A DNA stretch of 5,595 nt from the NCBI GenBank assembly GCA_021162285.1, contig JAGGYZ010000179.1:1-5595 (forward strand), read 5' to 3'. Numbering within the stretch: position 1 is the first letter of the stretch; the number at the start of each line of letters is the position of its first letter. The position numbers were made by a program, and so were the translations under genes. Below are positions 1 through 5,595 of the stretch, piece after piece. This DNA is from Candidatus Fermentibacteraceae bacterium (GTDB lineage Bacteria; Fermentibacterota; Fermentibacteria; Fermentibacterales; JCC-6). Under the pieces are notes generated by a model that was given only the letters and a program-made list of their open reading frames with translations, made no database searches and had not been told where the DNA came from.

Positions 1-1209
1 CACACCATCAGGCAAACCTGACGGAGTCCATTCCACTGAACCGGAGCCATGCAGAATGGAGACGAGCCTTCCGGAAAAATCGTAGACAAGAACTTCAGTT
101 CCAACATCTGAAGACAAAATGAAAGAAAAACTGGAAGAAGGATTCTGAATAACGGAGAATCCAACGGGATCATTCCCCTGTGTCCCCAGAGGAGGCACAA
201 GTTTAACAGCATCAGCAACCATCACACCAGGCGAACTCTCTGCACCCAGTAGTTGAACTGTACAGTCTCCGTTAAAACTGAAGTTTCCCAGTGAAAACCA
301 CTCGCCACCTCCCTGAGAACACTGGTTCACCAGTACATCCGTGTACCCTCCAGAATGGAATACACGGTAACACACAGACTGTGAGCGATCGCTGCCTGAA
401 GTCCACCAGCTTTCAACTGAAAACACACCGCTAACAGCAACCATGGCACTCCAGGAAGCGGTTCTTCCAGCAGATACTTCTGCGGTAAAGCAGTTCATCA
501 TCCAGGGAGCACCTGAGGTTTCCACAGCCCATTCAAGCGAATCGTCAACGGTAAACCCCGGCGAAAGGTTATCCATCAACACCACACCGTTGCCGTAAGA
601 CGGTACAGACAAACCCAGGAATTCACAGATACCGTGTGTGTATGCCCACGCCTGCACCCCATTGTGATCGTCCACATTGAATGCGTAGAGGTATGATTCG
701 TTCCACTGCTGAGTGTAGTCAAGAAAACTGCCCTCTCCCAGTATGGCAGGCATCTGCGTTTCACGGATAACATGCAGATATGCCCCGGCTTTAACTCCTC
801 TGTCTGTGTAACCGTAGGCGCTTACAATGCTGCTCTGTACAGGAACAGCCAGCTGGTATGACACATCACCGGGGTCCAGGGAGTAACAGAATGTTTCCGT
901 TCCCTGAACAGCGCCGTTAAACGCATTTTCATGTATGGAAACAAAGTAGTCAAAACCCCACGAATTGGCGTAGTCAGTTCTGGCCTGCAGCGAAACATTG
1001 TAGTCTCCATCACGGGTCAGACCCACAAAAGAGATACCAGGCACCTGGCTTAGCCAGTTCTGCAGCTCAAGCGCAACCTCAAGAACAACATCCTTCTCAA
1101 GGATGTAGTCTCCCACCGCGCCTGTGCTGGTTCCGCCGTGCCCGGGGTCAAGACAGATCGTGATACCTGCTGTAACAAAAACAGCCAGAGACCTAAAGAG
1201 CATAAACAT
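1..1209 (-). CDS. Exported N-acetylmuramoyl-L-alanine amidase (Amidase_3) with golvesin-like and FlgD/T9SS-like C-terminal domains; 3' end cut by the window
   Basis: Zinc-dependent amidase expected to cleave the bond between muramic acid and the stem peptide of peptidoglycan outside the inner membrane. I translated 403 codons with no stop up to base 1, so the C-terminus is missing. Residues 1-14 form a short hydrophobic export signal that runs straight into the first catalytic strand. LDPGHGG (20-26) gives zinc ligand H24, E38 in ILEKD is the second ligand, H93 in SIHENAF the third, and E159 in PAILGEGSF is the catalytic glutamate, so the site looks complete. DRGVK (about 136-140) is also typical of the family. 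Residues about 205-340 resemble a golvesin/Xly-type beta domain, ending in VMVADAVKLVP. Residues about 350-403 (VYDFSGRLV, LPDGV) resemble a FlgD-like or type IX secretion sorting module. The ATG at 1209 is preceded by GAGAG and overlaps the upstream gene by 17 bases. ATG at 1203, or at 1245 (12 residues more, with a basic N-terminus), are alternatives. Family assignment is firm; the secretion route is inferred. Confidence 0.93.
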   Translation of the reverse strand, partial: MFMLFRSLAVFVTAGITICLDPGHGGTSTGAVGDYILEKDVVLEVALELQNWLSQVPGISFVGLTRDGDYNVSLQARTDYANSWGFDYFVSIHENAFNGAVQGTETFCYSLDPGDVSYQLAVPVQSSIVSAYGYTDRGVKAGAYLHVIRETQMPAILGEGSFLDYTQQWNESYLYAFNVDDHNGVQAWAYTHGICEFLGLSVPSYGNGVVLMDNLSPGFTVDDSLEWAVETSGAPWMMNCFTAEVSAGRTASWSAMVAVSGVFSVESWWTSGSDRSQSVCYRVFHSGGYTDVLVNQCSQGGGEWFSLGNFSFNGDCTVQLLGAESSPGVMVADAVKLVPPLGTQGNDPVGFSVIQNPSSSFSFILSSDVGTEVLVYDFSGRLVSILHGSGSVEWTPSGLPDGV

Positions 1210-2017
1210 CTGTTCTCTCGCAGTGTGGAACACCGGTTGCCGCATCAACAAACCACACAAGATCACCGGAACATGCTGGTTTTGTCTCCAAGATGTCCTC
1301 AGTAAAAGTTACCTGAACAGACTCCTCCCCCGGCTTCACAAACCACAGGTCAGCAGCAGTAATATTGTGCCCGTCATCTGCTGATACACAAAAGAACAGT
1401 CCGCCAAGGCGGTAACTCCAGCATGGCTGTTCTCCGGAAGCCACAACAACCGGCTCGCCGCCTGCGGGAACAAATACTATCTCCCCGGTAAGGGAGGAAA
1501 CAACCACATCACCACCTGCAAGCACAACAGGAGAAAAATACCTTAAGCCCTGAACGATCTGTTCTTCGCCGCTTATCAGTGACACAATGTGCAGACAGTC
1601 GCTTCTGTCGGTGAACGCCGCAACACCGTTTTCAACTGATATGTAAAAGGCGGGAACTTCAACTCCTGTGGAAACTCCGTTTTTACACAGGAAACCGTCA
1701 AAGGTATACCACAGATCACCGTCAGAGGAGAACCATGGAGCACCTGTGCGCTCAGCGGAGAGAACTGTGGATTCTCCGGAAACAACATCCTCTTCCACAA
1801 GCCCTCTTGTTGAGGATACATACACAAGCCTGAGTTCACCGAGAGCCGGATAACTCAGCCTTTCACCAGCTGCGGCTTCAACTGCAGACACCGTTCCCCC
1901 GCCTCCGTCAACAACACACACCGATTCACCGCCTGCAGTAACAAAAGCCGCAAATCCTCCGGATGACACGGAAGAAGAAACTGCAGCAAGATACAAAGCA
2001 AATAAAATCCCGGACAT
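1193..2017 (-). CDS. Exported PD40/TolB-like beta-propeller protein
   Basis: A 274-residue protein of unknown specific role. Residues 1 to about 23 are a hydrophobic, Ala/Ser-rich signal peptide (MSGILFALYLAAVSSSVSSG) with no preceding basic residue, so export is likely but the signal is atypical. The rest is a series of about six or seven modules of 35-45 residues with the strand-turn-strand rhythm of WD40-like PD40 repeats. Examples are APWFSSDGDLWYTFD (93-107), SPVVLAGGDVVVSS (162-175), CWSYRLGGLFFCVS (199-212), and ADLWFVKPGEESVQVTF (222-238) followed by KPACSGDLVWFVDA (246-259). The last pair is the closest to the TolB pattern. There are seven cysteines (34, 111, 141, 199, 210, 249, 266) and no recognisable catalytic motif, so a binding or scaffolding role is the best guess. 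The ATG at 2017 has a strong ribosome-binding site. The stop lies inside the amidase gene, implying co-transcription and perhaps translational coupling. Propeller assignment is by pattern and fairly confident; function is unknown. Confidence 0.85.
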   Translation of the reverse strand: MSGILFALYLAAVSSSVSSGGFAAFVTAGGESVCVVDGGGGTVSAVEAAAGERLSYPALGELRLVYVSSTRGLVEEDVVSGESTVLSAERTGAPWFSSDGDLWYTFDGFLCKNGVSTGVEVPAFYISVENGVAAFTDRSDCLHIVSLISGEEQIVQGLRYFSPVVLAGGDVVVSSLTGEIVFVPAGGEPVVVASGEQPCWSYRLGGLFFCVSADDGHNITAADLWFVKPGEESVQVTFTEDILETKPACSGDLVWFVDAATGVPHCERTDVYAL

Positions 2018-2021
2018 TATT

Positions 2022-2027
2022 ACCTCC
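2022..2027 (-). promoter_or_regulatory. Ribosome-binding site of the beta-propeller gene
   Basis: On the minus strand GGAGGT sits four bases before the ATG at 2017. This near-perfect Shine-Dalgarno sequence fixes that start and is the strongest ribosome-binding site in the window. Confidence 0.85.
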
Positions 2028-2079
2028 CGCCGTAATCGAACTCTGCCTGTAAACTAACACAAAGCCTGCTGCATTCTAC

Positions 2080-3555
2080 TTACCAGTTCTCATTGATGAA
2101 ATAACCGGTTCCCGCACTGTCCTGATACAGAAATACCTCTGCAGAATGTGTTAATACAGGGTTGGAGGTGTTCAGCATAAATACATAGTCCTGCTGAACT
2201 GCAACCTGGTATCCCTGTTTTTTCAAATAACAGGTTAATCCCATCATCTGCGGCCACAATTCATTGCTGTCAATACTTATCTGAATCTGGTGAATACTGT
2301 CCAGAATATCTTCATCCATAAGTTTCCCGGAAAGGTATTCTGTTTCCATGTCGTGGTAGTGCAGAGGATCGTCTGAAAAGTCTGCGCTTGACACCGCCCG
2401 TACATTAAGCAGTGTGAAAACAACCAGAACCGCAGTGGCTGCAGCAGCAACAACCCGGTTGTTTTTGGAAACCACTGAATTGGAGAATACAAGCAATATG
2501 GAAAACCACGAAAGAGGAGACACAACAGATATCCACATCGTTAAATACCAGTAGATATCACCTCTTACGCTGAAAACCGAGATCAGCGAAACAACGATCA
2601 GCGCCAGGACAAGCAGGCACAGCCTTGTTTCAAAACTGTGCCTGCTCCGGAATGCTGCAACAAACACAGAAATCACAAGAAGAACTGTTCTCACTGCGGC
2701 GATAACAGCCTGAAAGAAAACCATGGAATGGGATTGTCCCCGACACCACTGCCCAAGAACCGCCATCTCCATTGGTGCAGCGGCAGAGAACCAGGAAGCA
2801 AGGCTTACTCTGGTGAAACCGCTGGCAGGGTATTCCCTCAGCGTACTGTAGATCAGTGACAGGTTTCCAGACCCGTTGGAGAAAATCTGATCAACCAGAA
2901 CAGGAATCCAGATAACAAAAGCCAGAACCACCGAGATGACAACGTAACGGTTTCTGAACTCCCTGCGGTGGAAAACAAGTACGGCGCTGTATAGAAACAT
3001 CAGTCCCGCTAAAGGAAGAACACCCAGATGAGTCTGTGCTGCAAATGAAGCACTGACAACAGTAAGGGGCAGGTATCTGACAGTTCCGCTGGAATAGGAA
3101 GCCATCCCAACCACTGAGAGAATAAGAGGAAAGATGATGATAAACGGATTCCACTGACTTAACCAGATTGACTTACTCAGACTGAAAGCAAAGAATGAGA
3201 ACACCGCCGCAAAAATAACAACCGTGATGTATGTCTCCGCTTCCCGAACAATCGCTAAAGCACCCCAGAGAGAAAGCCCGACGATCAGCACAGTCACAAT
3301 GTAGAAAGACTGAGCACGCCCTCCGGTCAGAAGATACAGAGGGTACCTGATGATGGAATACATCGGGCCGGGATGGTGAAATCCGAATCTGGAATATGCT
3401 CCGGTAAAAACACCCTCTGGAACACTCCGGGTAGCCATCTCAAGAAGAGCAATATCACCGGATTGAACAATCTCATGCCACGAAGCGAAAACAAAAGGAA
3501 TCATGGAAAAAACTATAGGCAACAGCAACAGGCCCACCGGTAGAAACCTTTTCAT
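2080..3555 (-). CDS. Polytopic membrane protein, probable GT-C fold glycosyltransferase
   Basis: A 491-residue inner-membrane protein with roughly ten or more hydrophobic segments, likely transferring a sugar from a lipid-phosphate donor on the outer face of the membrane. After the first membrane segment (about 4-24), the first external loop holds SGDIALLEM, where D34 is in the position of the catalytic acidic residue of GT-C enzymes. This is followed by FHHPGPMY (59-66), close to the HPGP motif of membrane glycosyltransferases of this type. SQWNPF (133-138) and AAQTHLG (172-178) are further motifs shared by such proteins. The soluble C-terminal part has W434, GL at 439-440, L444 and G448 around an LKKQGYQVAV stretch, as in the extracytoplasmic tails of related transferases. 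Acceptor and donor cannot be told. The ATG at 3555 has AGGA only two bases ahead, so the site is close-set; no other in-frame ATG lies nearby. The gene ends 62 bases before the propeller gene with no obvious terminator, so they may share a transcript. Fold is likely; exact family is uncertain. Confidence 0.8.
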   Translation of the reverse strand: MKRFLPVGLLLLPIVFSMIPFVFASWHEIVQSGDIALLEMATRSVPEGVFTGAYSRFGFHHPGPMYSIIRYPLYLLTGGRAQSFYIVTVLIVGLSLWGALAIVREAETYITVVIFAAVFSFFAFSLSKSIWLSQWNPFIIIFPLILSVVGMASYSSGTVRYLPLTVVSASFAAQTHLGVLPLAGLMFLYSAVLVFHRREFRNRYVVISVVLAFVIWIPVLVDQIFSNGSGNLSLIYSTLREYPASGFTRVSLASWFSAAAPMEMAVLGQWCRGQSHSMVFFQAVIAAVRTVLLVISVFVAAFRSRHSFETRLCLLVLALIVVSLISVFSVRGDIYWYLTMWISVVSPLSWFSILLVFSNSVVSKNNRVVAAAATAVLVVFTLLNVRAVSSADFSDDPLHYHDMETEYLSGKLMDEDILDSIHQIQISIDSNELWPQMMGLTCYLKKQGYQVAVQQDYVFMLNTSNPVLTHSAEVFLYQDSAGTGYFINENW

Positions 3556-3594
3556 TTTCCTGCATTCTCAAAGATGTAAGGAGAGACCAGACAG

Positions 3595-3609
3595 TTAACA
3601 CTCCGTTAA
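3595..3609. repeat. Small inverted repeat TTAAC-ACTCC-GTTAA
   Basis: Five-base arms around a five-base spacer, lying about 40-55 bases before the start of the GT-C-like gene and covering the stop codon of the leuC-like remnant. No T-run follows, so it is not a terminator. It could be a protein-binding site or chance. Confidence 0.3.
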
Positions 3610-3680
3610 TATACATCGCCGCAGATGCATTCACCGCCGTCGTGCGCACTGATAATTTTTTCTAAGAGAGTTCTGCCCAT
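3606..3680 (-). pseudogene. leuC: Remnant of a leuC-type gene (3-isopropylmalate dehydratase large subunit family), first 24 codons only
   Basis: The minus strand from ATG at 3680 reads MGRTLLEKIISAH, then eleven residues ending in GDVY, then TAA. From memory of the family, LeuC-type proteins begin with a pattern such as MGKTLAEKIxSxHxG followed by xxGDIV. Start, EKI, the H at 13, the G at 15 or 16 and the GD near 21-22 all fall at the same spacing without a gap. Intact proteins run to about 420-470 residues, and the iron-sulfur cluster cysteines and everything after residue 24 are absent. After the stop, no frame continues the family's sequence before the GT-C-like gene begins 50 bases on. 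No good ribosome-binding site precedes the ATG; AAGGA is about 17 bases away. An in-frame extension upstream exists to another ATG (MFREGLKPAA) but resembles nothing. The match rests on a short stretch, so chance similarity or a short unrelated peptide gene remains possible. Confidence 0.55.
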
Positions 3681-3762
3681 TGCTGCCGGTTTCAATCCTT
3701 CACGGAACATCCCACAGTGCTGTGTCCGTGATCGAACTGCCAGAAGCAACAGACCTCAATTA

Positions 3763-3784
3763 ATGGAACATCAGGTGATTCCAT
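3763..3784. repeat. Imperfect palindrome in the intergenic region
   Basis: The plus strand holds ATGGAACATCAGGTGATTCC followed by AT. The right arm TGATTCCAT pairs with the left arm ATGGAATCA if two extra bases (CA) bulge out. It lies about 80 bases before the leuC-like remnant's start on the minus strand. It could be an old operator or a weak hairpin; the evidence is symmetry only. Confidence 0.3.
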
Positions 3785-3939
3785 CAGCAACATATCACAT
3801 TAAAATTCAGCCTGTGCAGCAGTACCCGAGCTTACGGTGGAACAATGAGATAGGCTGATGATCAAATCTGATTGCTCACTAAAAGTGCTTGCCCTTTGTT
3901 ATCTTAGAGTTTTCTAAACTACTTTTTCAGGTGCGTAAT

Positions 3940-5298
3940 TTAGTTTTGATTCAGTTCAGTGATTGCTGCCAAAAGTTCCTCAGCAACTATTCTGTTAGCC
4001 CAGGAATCAACATGGACACCTGCATAATCATTATAGACTGTTTCTGACATGTCGTCAAAAATATGGGCAAAGGAAAGATAATGGGTTGAATCAACTGCAG
4101 ATTCCTCAAAAATACTGTATGTTGTTGTATAGAGGCTTTTGAAGGCTGGATCACCACCGGCAAGAAAGAAATCAAATCCACCCTCAACAATACTTTCTTC
4201 AAATTCACTCAAGGGCTTTTCCCCGTACCAGACCGATGGCTGCCAGACAAAAATGTATTCAAAACCGTACTGCTTAGCCAGGGCTTCAACAATTGCGCAA
4301 TTACCCAGGTAAGTTGAAACAACGCTTTCAGCCAGAATATCTTTATCTATTCCCATTGTGAAATATGTTTCAAGCATTTCTAATCTCGATTCCGGCTGCG
4401 AGCTATTCTGTCTGATGGAGCTTATAAGCAGCCAGGTGTTTGTTCCTCTAAGAATAGCCTCAAATGGTGGAATAATATTCAAAGCTTCGGGTGAACCTTC
4501 CACACGTGCTGCAATCGCGCGTTCAGAATGATGTGTTCCAGCTCTTCCTGCTTCGTATGCTCCCCAGACATCATTAAATCCGTCATAAAATATCACAAGA
4601 TCCGGAATGCTCCCATCACGAAGTTGAAGCATTAACTCAATTACTTCCTGGGTAGAAGAATGACCGACTTGAGCCATGTTGCTTACTGATGTTGGCTGGT
4701 AGGACCTATATTCTGTAAGGAGTTGCTGTAAATGCGCTCCTATGGTGCCTGAATCGGAAACATTGGTTCCCCACATTGCAGAGCCACCCAGAAGAAAAAC
4801 TCTGTATGCATCAGATTCTGCTGATACTCCTGGTGTGATTCGATAACCATCATTATCTACTGTGACTGAGTCAGAGTTAAGAGCAGGATTGGATCTCCAC
4901 ACTACAAATGGAGCGTACATCCCGAGTACTACACTGTTTTCGGTCAAATCTAAATGTCCTTCTTCAATCTTTCGCTCTCTGATATCGAATCTGTCTTGAT
5001 CAATCAGCTTCACAAGAATGATGGATGCAAATTCAAGGAGCATAATGGTTACTAGAAGATTTAGAAGTAGAAGTGCAAGTCCTTTGTAAAGTCCAGGGAA
5101 CTTGCGTCCAAGAATACCGAAAACTATTAAAGCTACTCCCGAAATCAGGAATGCAACCTGGTTGTGACTAATTCCGGTATCGGAACTAAATCCGATGAAA
5201 TTGGCAAACAGGGCACCTGCAATCATCAGAATTCCAACCGATACTGCAATAATTCTTAATAATTTTACCGTATCATCATTGAGCTCACTAGTTTTCAC
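3940..5298 (-). CDS. Membrane-anchored SGNH/GDSL-type hydrolase or esterase
   Basis: A 452-residue protein. Three hydrophobic segments (about 12-34, 48-64 and 72-98) anchor it in the membrane; residues from about 100 on form the catalytic domain, which hydropathy cannot place on one side with certainty. SGNH blocks are visible in order: a lead-in DNDGYR (148-153), block I FLLGGSAMWG (168-177) with nucleophile S173, block II NMAQVGHSS with N207 and G212, block III YDGFNDV with G240 and N242, and block V GVHVDSWANR with likely catalytic H429. The acidic partner is probably D424, five residues before the histidine instead of the usual three, so that assignment is less sure. Relatives remove or transfer acyl groups on sugars and are often found beside polysaccharide genes, which fits the GT-C-like neighbour. 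The substrate is unknown. The start is GTG at 5298 with an AAGAAG-type site ahead; an overlapping ATG at 5300 is followed at once by TGA and cannot be used. The gene is more AT-rich than the propeller and amidase genes. Confidence 0.88.
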   Translation of the reverse strand: MKTSELNDDTVKLLRIIAVSVGILMIAGALFANFIGFSSDTGISHNQVAFLISGVALIVFGILGRKFPGLYKGLALLLLNLLVTIMLLEFASIILVKLIDQDRFDIRERKIEEGHLDLTENSVVLGMYAPFVVWRSNPALNSDSVTVDNDGYRITPGVSAESDAYRVFLLGGSAMWGTNVSDSGTIGAHLQQLLTEYRSYQPTSVSNMAQVGHSSTQEVIELMLQLRDGSIPDLVIFYDGFNDVWGAYEAGRAGTHHSERAIAARVEGSPEALNIIPPFEAILRGTNTWLLISSIRQNSSQPESRLEMLETYFTMGIDKDILAESVVSTYLGNCAIVEALAKQYGFEYIFVWQPSVWYGEKPLSEFEESIVEGGFDFFLAGGDPAFKSLYTTTYSIFEESAVDSTHYLSFAHIFDDMSETVYNDYAGVHVDSWANRIVAEELLAAITELNQN

Positions 5299-5336
5299 AT
5301 TGATCTTCTTTTCTTTTTATGTTTCATACAGCTCCA

Positions 5337-5364
5337 ATTATACGGATTATAATAACCCAATCAA
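5337..5364 (-). promoter_or_regulatory. Likely sigma-70-type promoter of the SGNH hydrolase gene
   Basis: On the minus strand TTGATT (5364-5359) is followed after 16 bases by a perfect TATAAT (5342-5337), giving a leader of about 30 bases before the GTG at 5298. A second perfect TATAAT lies at 5351-5346 but has a poorer -35 partner (TTGCAA at only 14 bases). Position and spacing suit the gene; in AT-rich DNA such matches also arise by chance. Confidence 0.55.
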
Positions 5365-5579
5365 ATTGCAAGTATCAGTCAGTATTGTCCGAAACATTTC
5401 ATACCCCCCATCGCCGTGTAACTGGGTAATAAGTTAGAGCTTCAATTTACAGCTTTCTTTGACCAGACCTACTTTTCAGGGGGTTTTTTATTATCTGACA
5501 GAACTTTAAGAGATAACCCAAAATAAAGCATGTAACTCGTTGGCTTGGCTGGAGTTCTGTGTTTGGCATGTGTTAGACC

Positions 5580-5591
5580 TATACATGTATA
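5580..5591. repeat. Perfect 12-base palindrome TATACATGTATA
   Basis: A self-complementary 12-mer at the right edge, overlapping a plus-strand TATAAT (5588-5593) that has TTGGCA 19 bases ahead. It could be a regulator-binding site at a rightward promoter leading out of the window, but the spacer is long and the context is cut off. Confidence 0.3.
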
Positions 5592-5595
5592 ATAC

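Larger units (their letters stand above)
3556..3939. other. 384-base intergenic region between the SGNH hydrolase and the GT-C-like gene
   Basis: No intact gene is visible here on either strand. On the minus strand it contains the leuC-like remnant at 3680-3606 and two small inverted repeats. The part nearest the SGNH gene (about 3843-3939) is AT-rich and contains weak five-base-pair inverted repeats, for example AGTTTTCTAAACT on the plus strand. None has the GC stem and T-run of a standard terminator on the minus strand. I found no convincing promoter for the GT-C-like gene, though one must exist here if it is not read through from upstream. Confidence 0.7.
5299..5595. other. Non-coding AT-rich region upstream of the SGNH hydrolase
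   Basis: About 297 bases with no believable gene on either strand, holding the promoter at 5337-5364, a GGGGGTTTTTT tract on the plus strand at 5479-5489, and a palindrome near the right edge. The gene to the right of the window is not visible, so I cannot tell whether this is the start of a transcript or an internal gap. Confidence 0.65.

Noticed and set aside
1124..1384. Plus-strand open frame of 86 codons across the propeller-amidase junction
   Set aside because: It is antisense to two well-supported genes and looks like a shadow frame.
3606..3640. TATATT on the minus strand considered as the -10 element of the GT-C-like gene
   Set aside because: The sequence 17 bases upstream (CGGTGA) does not resemble a -35 element.
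3692..3793. Minus-strand frame of 33 codons ending just before the leuC-like remnant, considered as a leader peptide
   Set aside because: It is not leucine-rich, no attenuator hairpin with a T-run follows, and there is no clear ribosome-binding site.
3625..3858. Plus-strand open frame of 77 codons in the intergenic region
   Set aside because: It is antisense to the leuC-like remnant, resembles no family I know, and has no ribosome-binding site. Its length is ordinary for chance.
3896..3930. AT-rich inverted repeat after the SGNH gene considered as its terminator
   Set aside because: Stems of about five A/T-rich base pairs are too weak and there is no T-run on the minus strand after them.
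5195..5437. Plus-strand open frame of 80 codons over the start of the SGNH gene
   Set aside because: About half is antisense to the SGNH coding sequence and the rest covers its promoter region. The predicted protein shows no family features.
5461..5489. GGGGGTTTTTT tract considered as a rho-independent terminator on the plus strand
   Set aside because: Only about three base pairs (CCT with AGG) can form close to the T-run, and the nearest C-run at about 5404-5409 is some 70 bases away. No plus-strand gene ends here.

Overview
The window looks like chromosomal DNA from an uncultured or little-studied Gram-negative bacterium, probably of the FCB (Fibrobacteres-Chlorobi-Bacteroidetes) assemblage or a related candidate phylum. 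The main clue is the leftmost gene, an exported amidase followed by a golvesin-like beta domain and then a FlgD/type-IX-secretion-like C-terminal module. That arrangement is typical of such lineages, but the placement is inferred from protein architecture, not from a marker gene.

All four substantial genes lie on the minus strand, so the window reads right to left. At the far right (about 5299-5595) is a non-coding AT-rich leader with a plausible sigma-70-type promoter. It drives a 452-residue membrane-anchored SGNH/GDSL-type hydrolase (5298-3940), which starts at GTG. Next is a 384-base gap (3939-3556) without an intact gene. It holds what appears to be the severed first 24 codons of a leuC-type gene (3-isopropylmalate dehydratase large subunit family), the most unexpected item here. 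After it come a 491-residue polytopic membrane protein resembling GT-C fold glycosyltransferases (3555-2080), a 274-residue exported PD40/TolB-like beta-propeller (2017-1193), and a cell-wall amidase of the Amidase_3 family (from 1209 to beyond the left edge).

The propeller and amidase overlap by 17 bases and must be co-transcribed. The glycosyltransferase-like gene ends 62 bases before the propeller and may be in the same transcript. All four products are predicted to act at or outside the inner membrane: lipid-linked sugar transfer, carbohydrate ester chemistry, and peptidoglycan cleavage or surface display. An envelope or surface-polysaccharide theme is reasonable, but no shared pathway is proved.

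Base composition differs along the window. Sampled lines of the propeller gene are about 58% GC, while lines of the SGNH gene range from 33 to 53%. With the leuC fragment lying between, this suggests the locus was assembled by rearrangement or transfer. I see no RNA genes, CRISPR array, insertion sequence or transposase.
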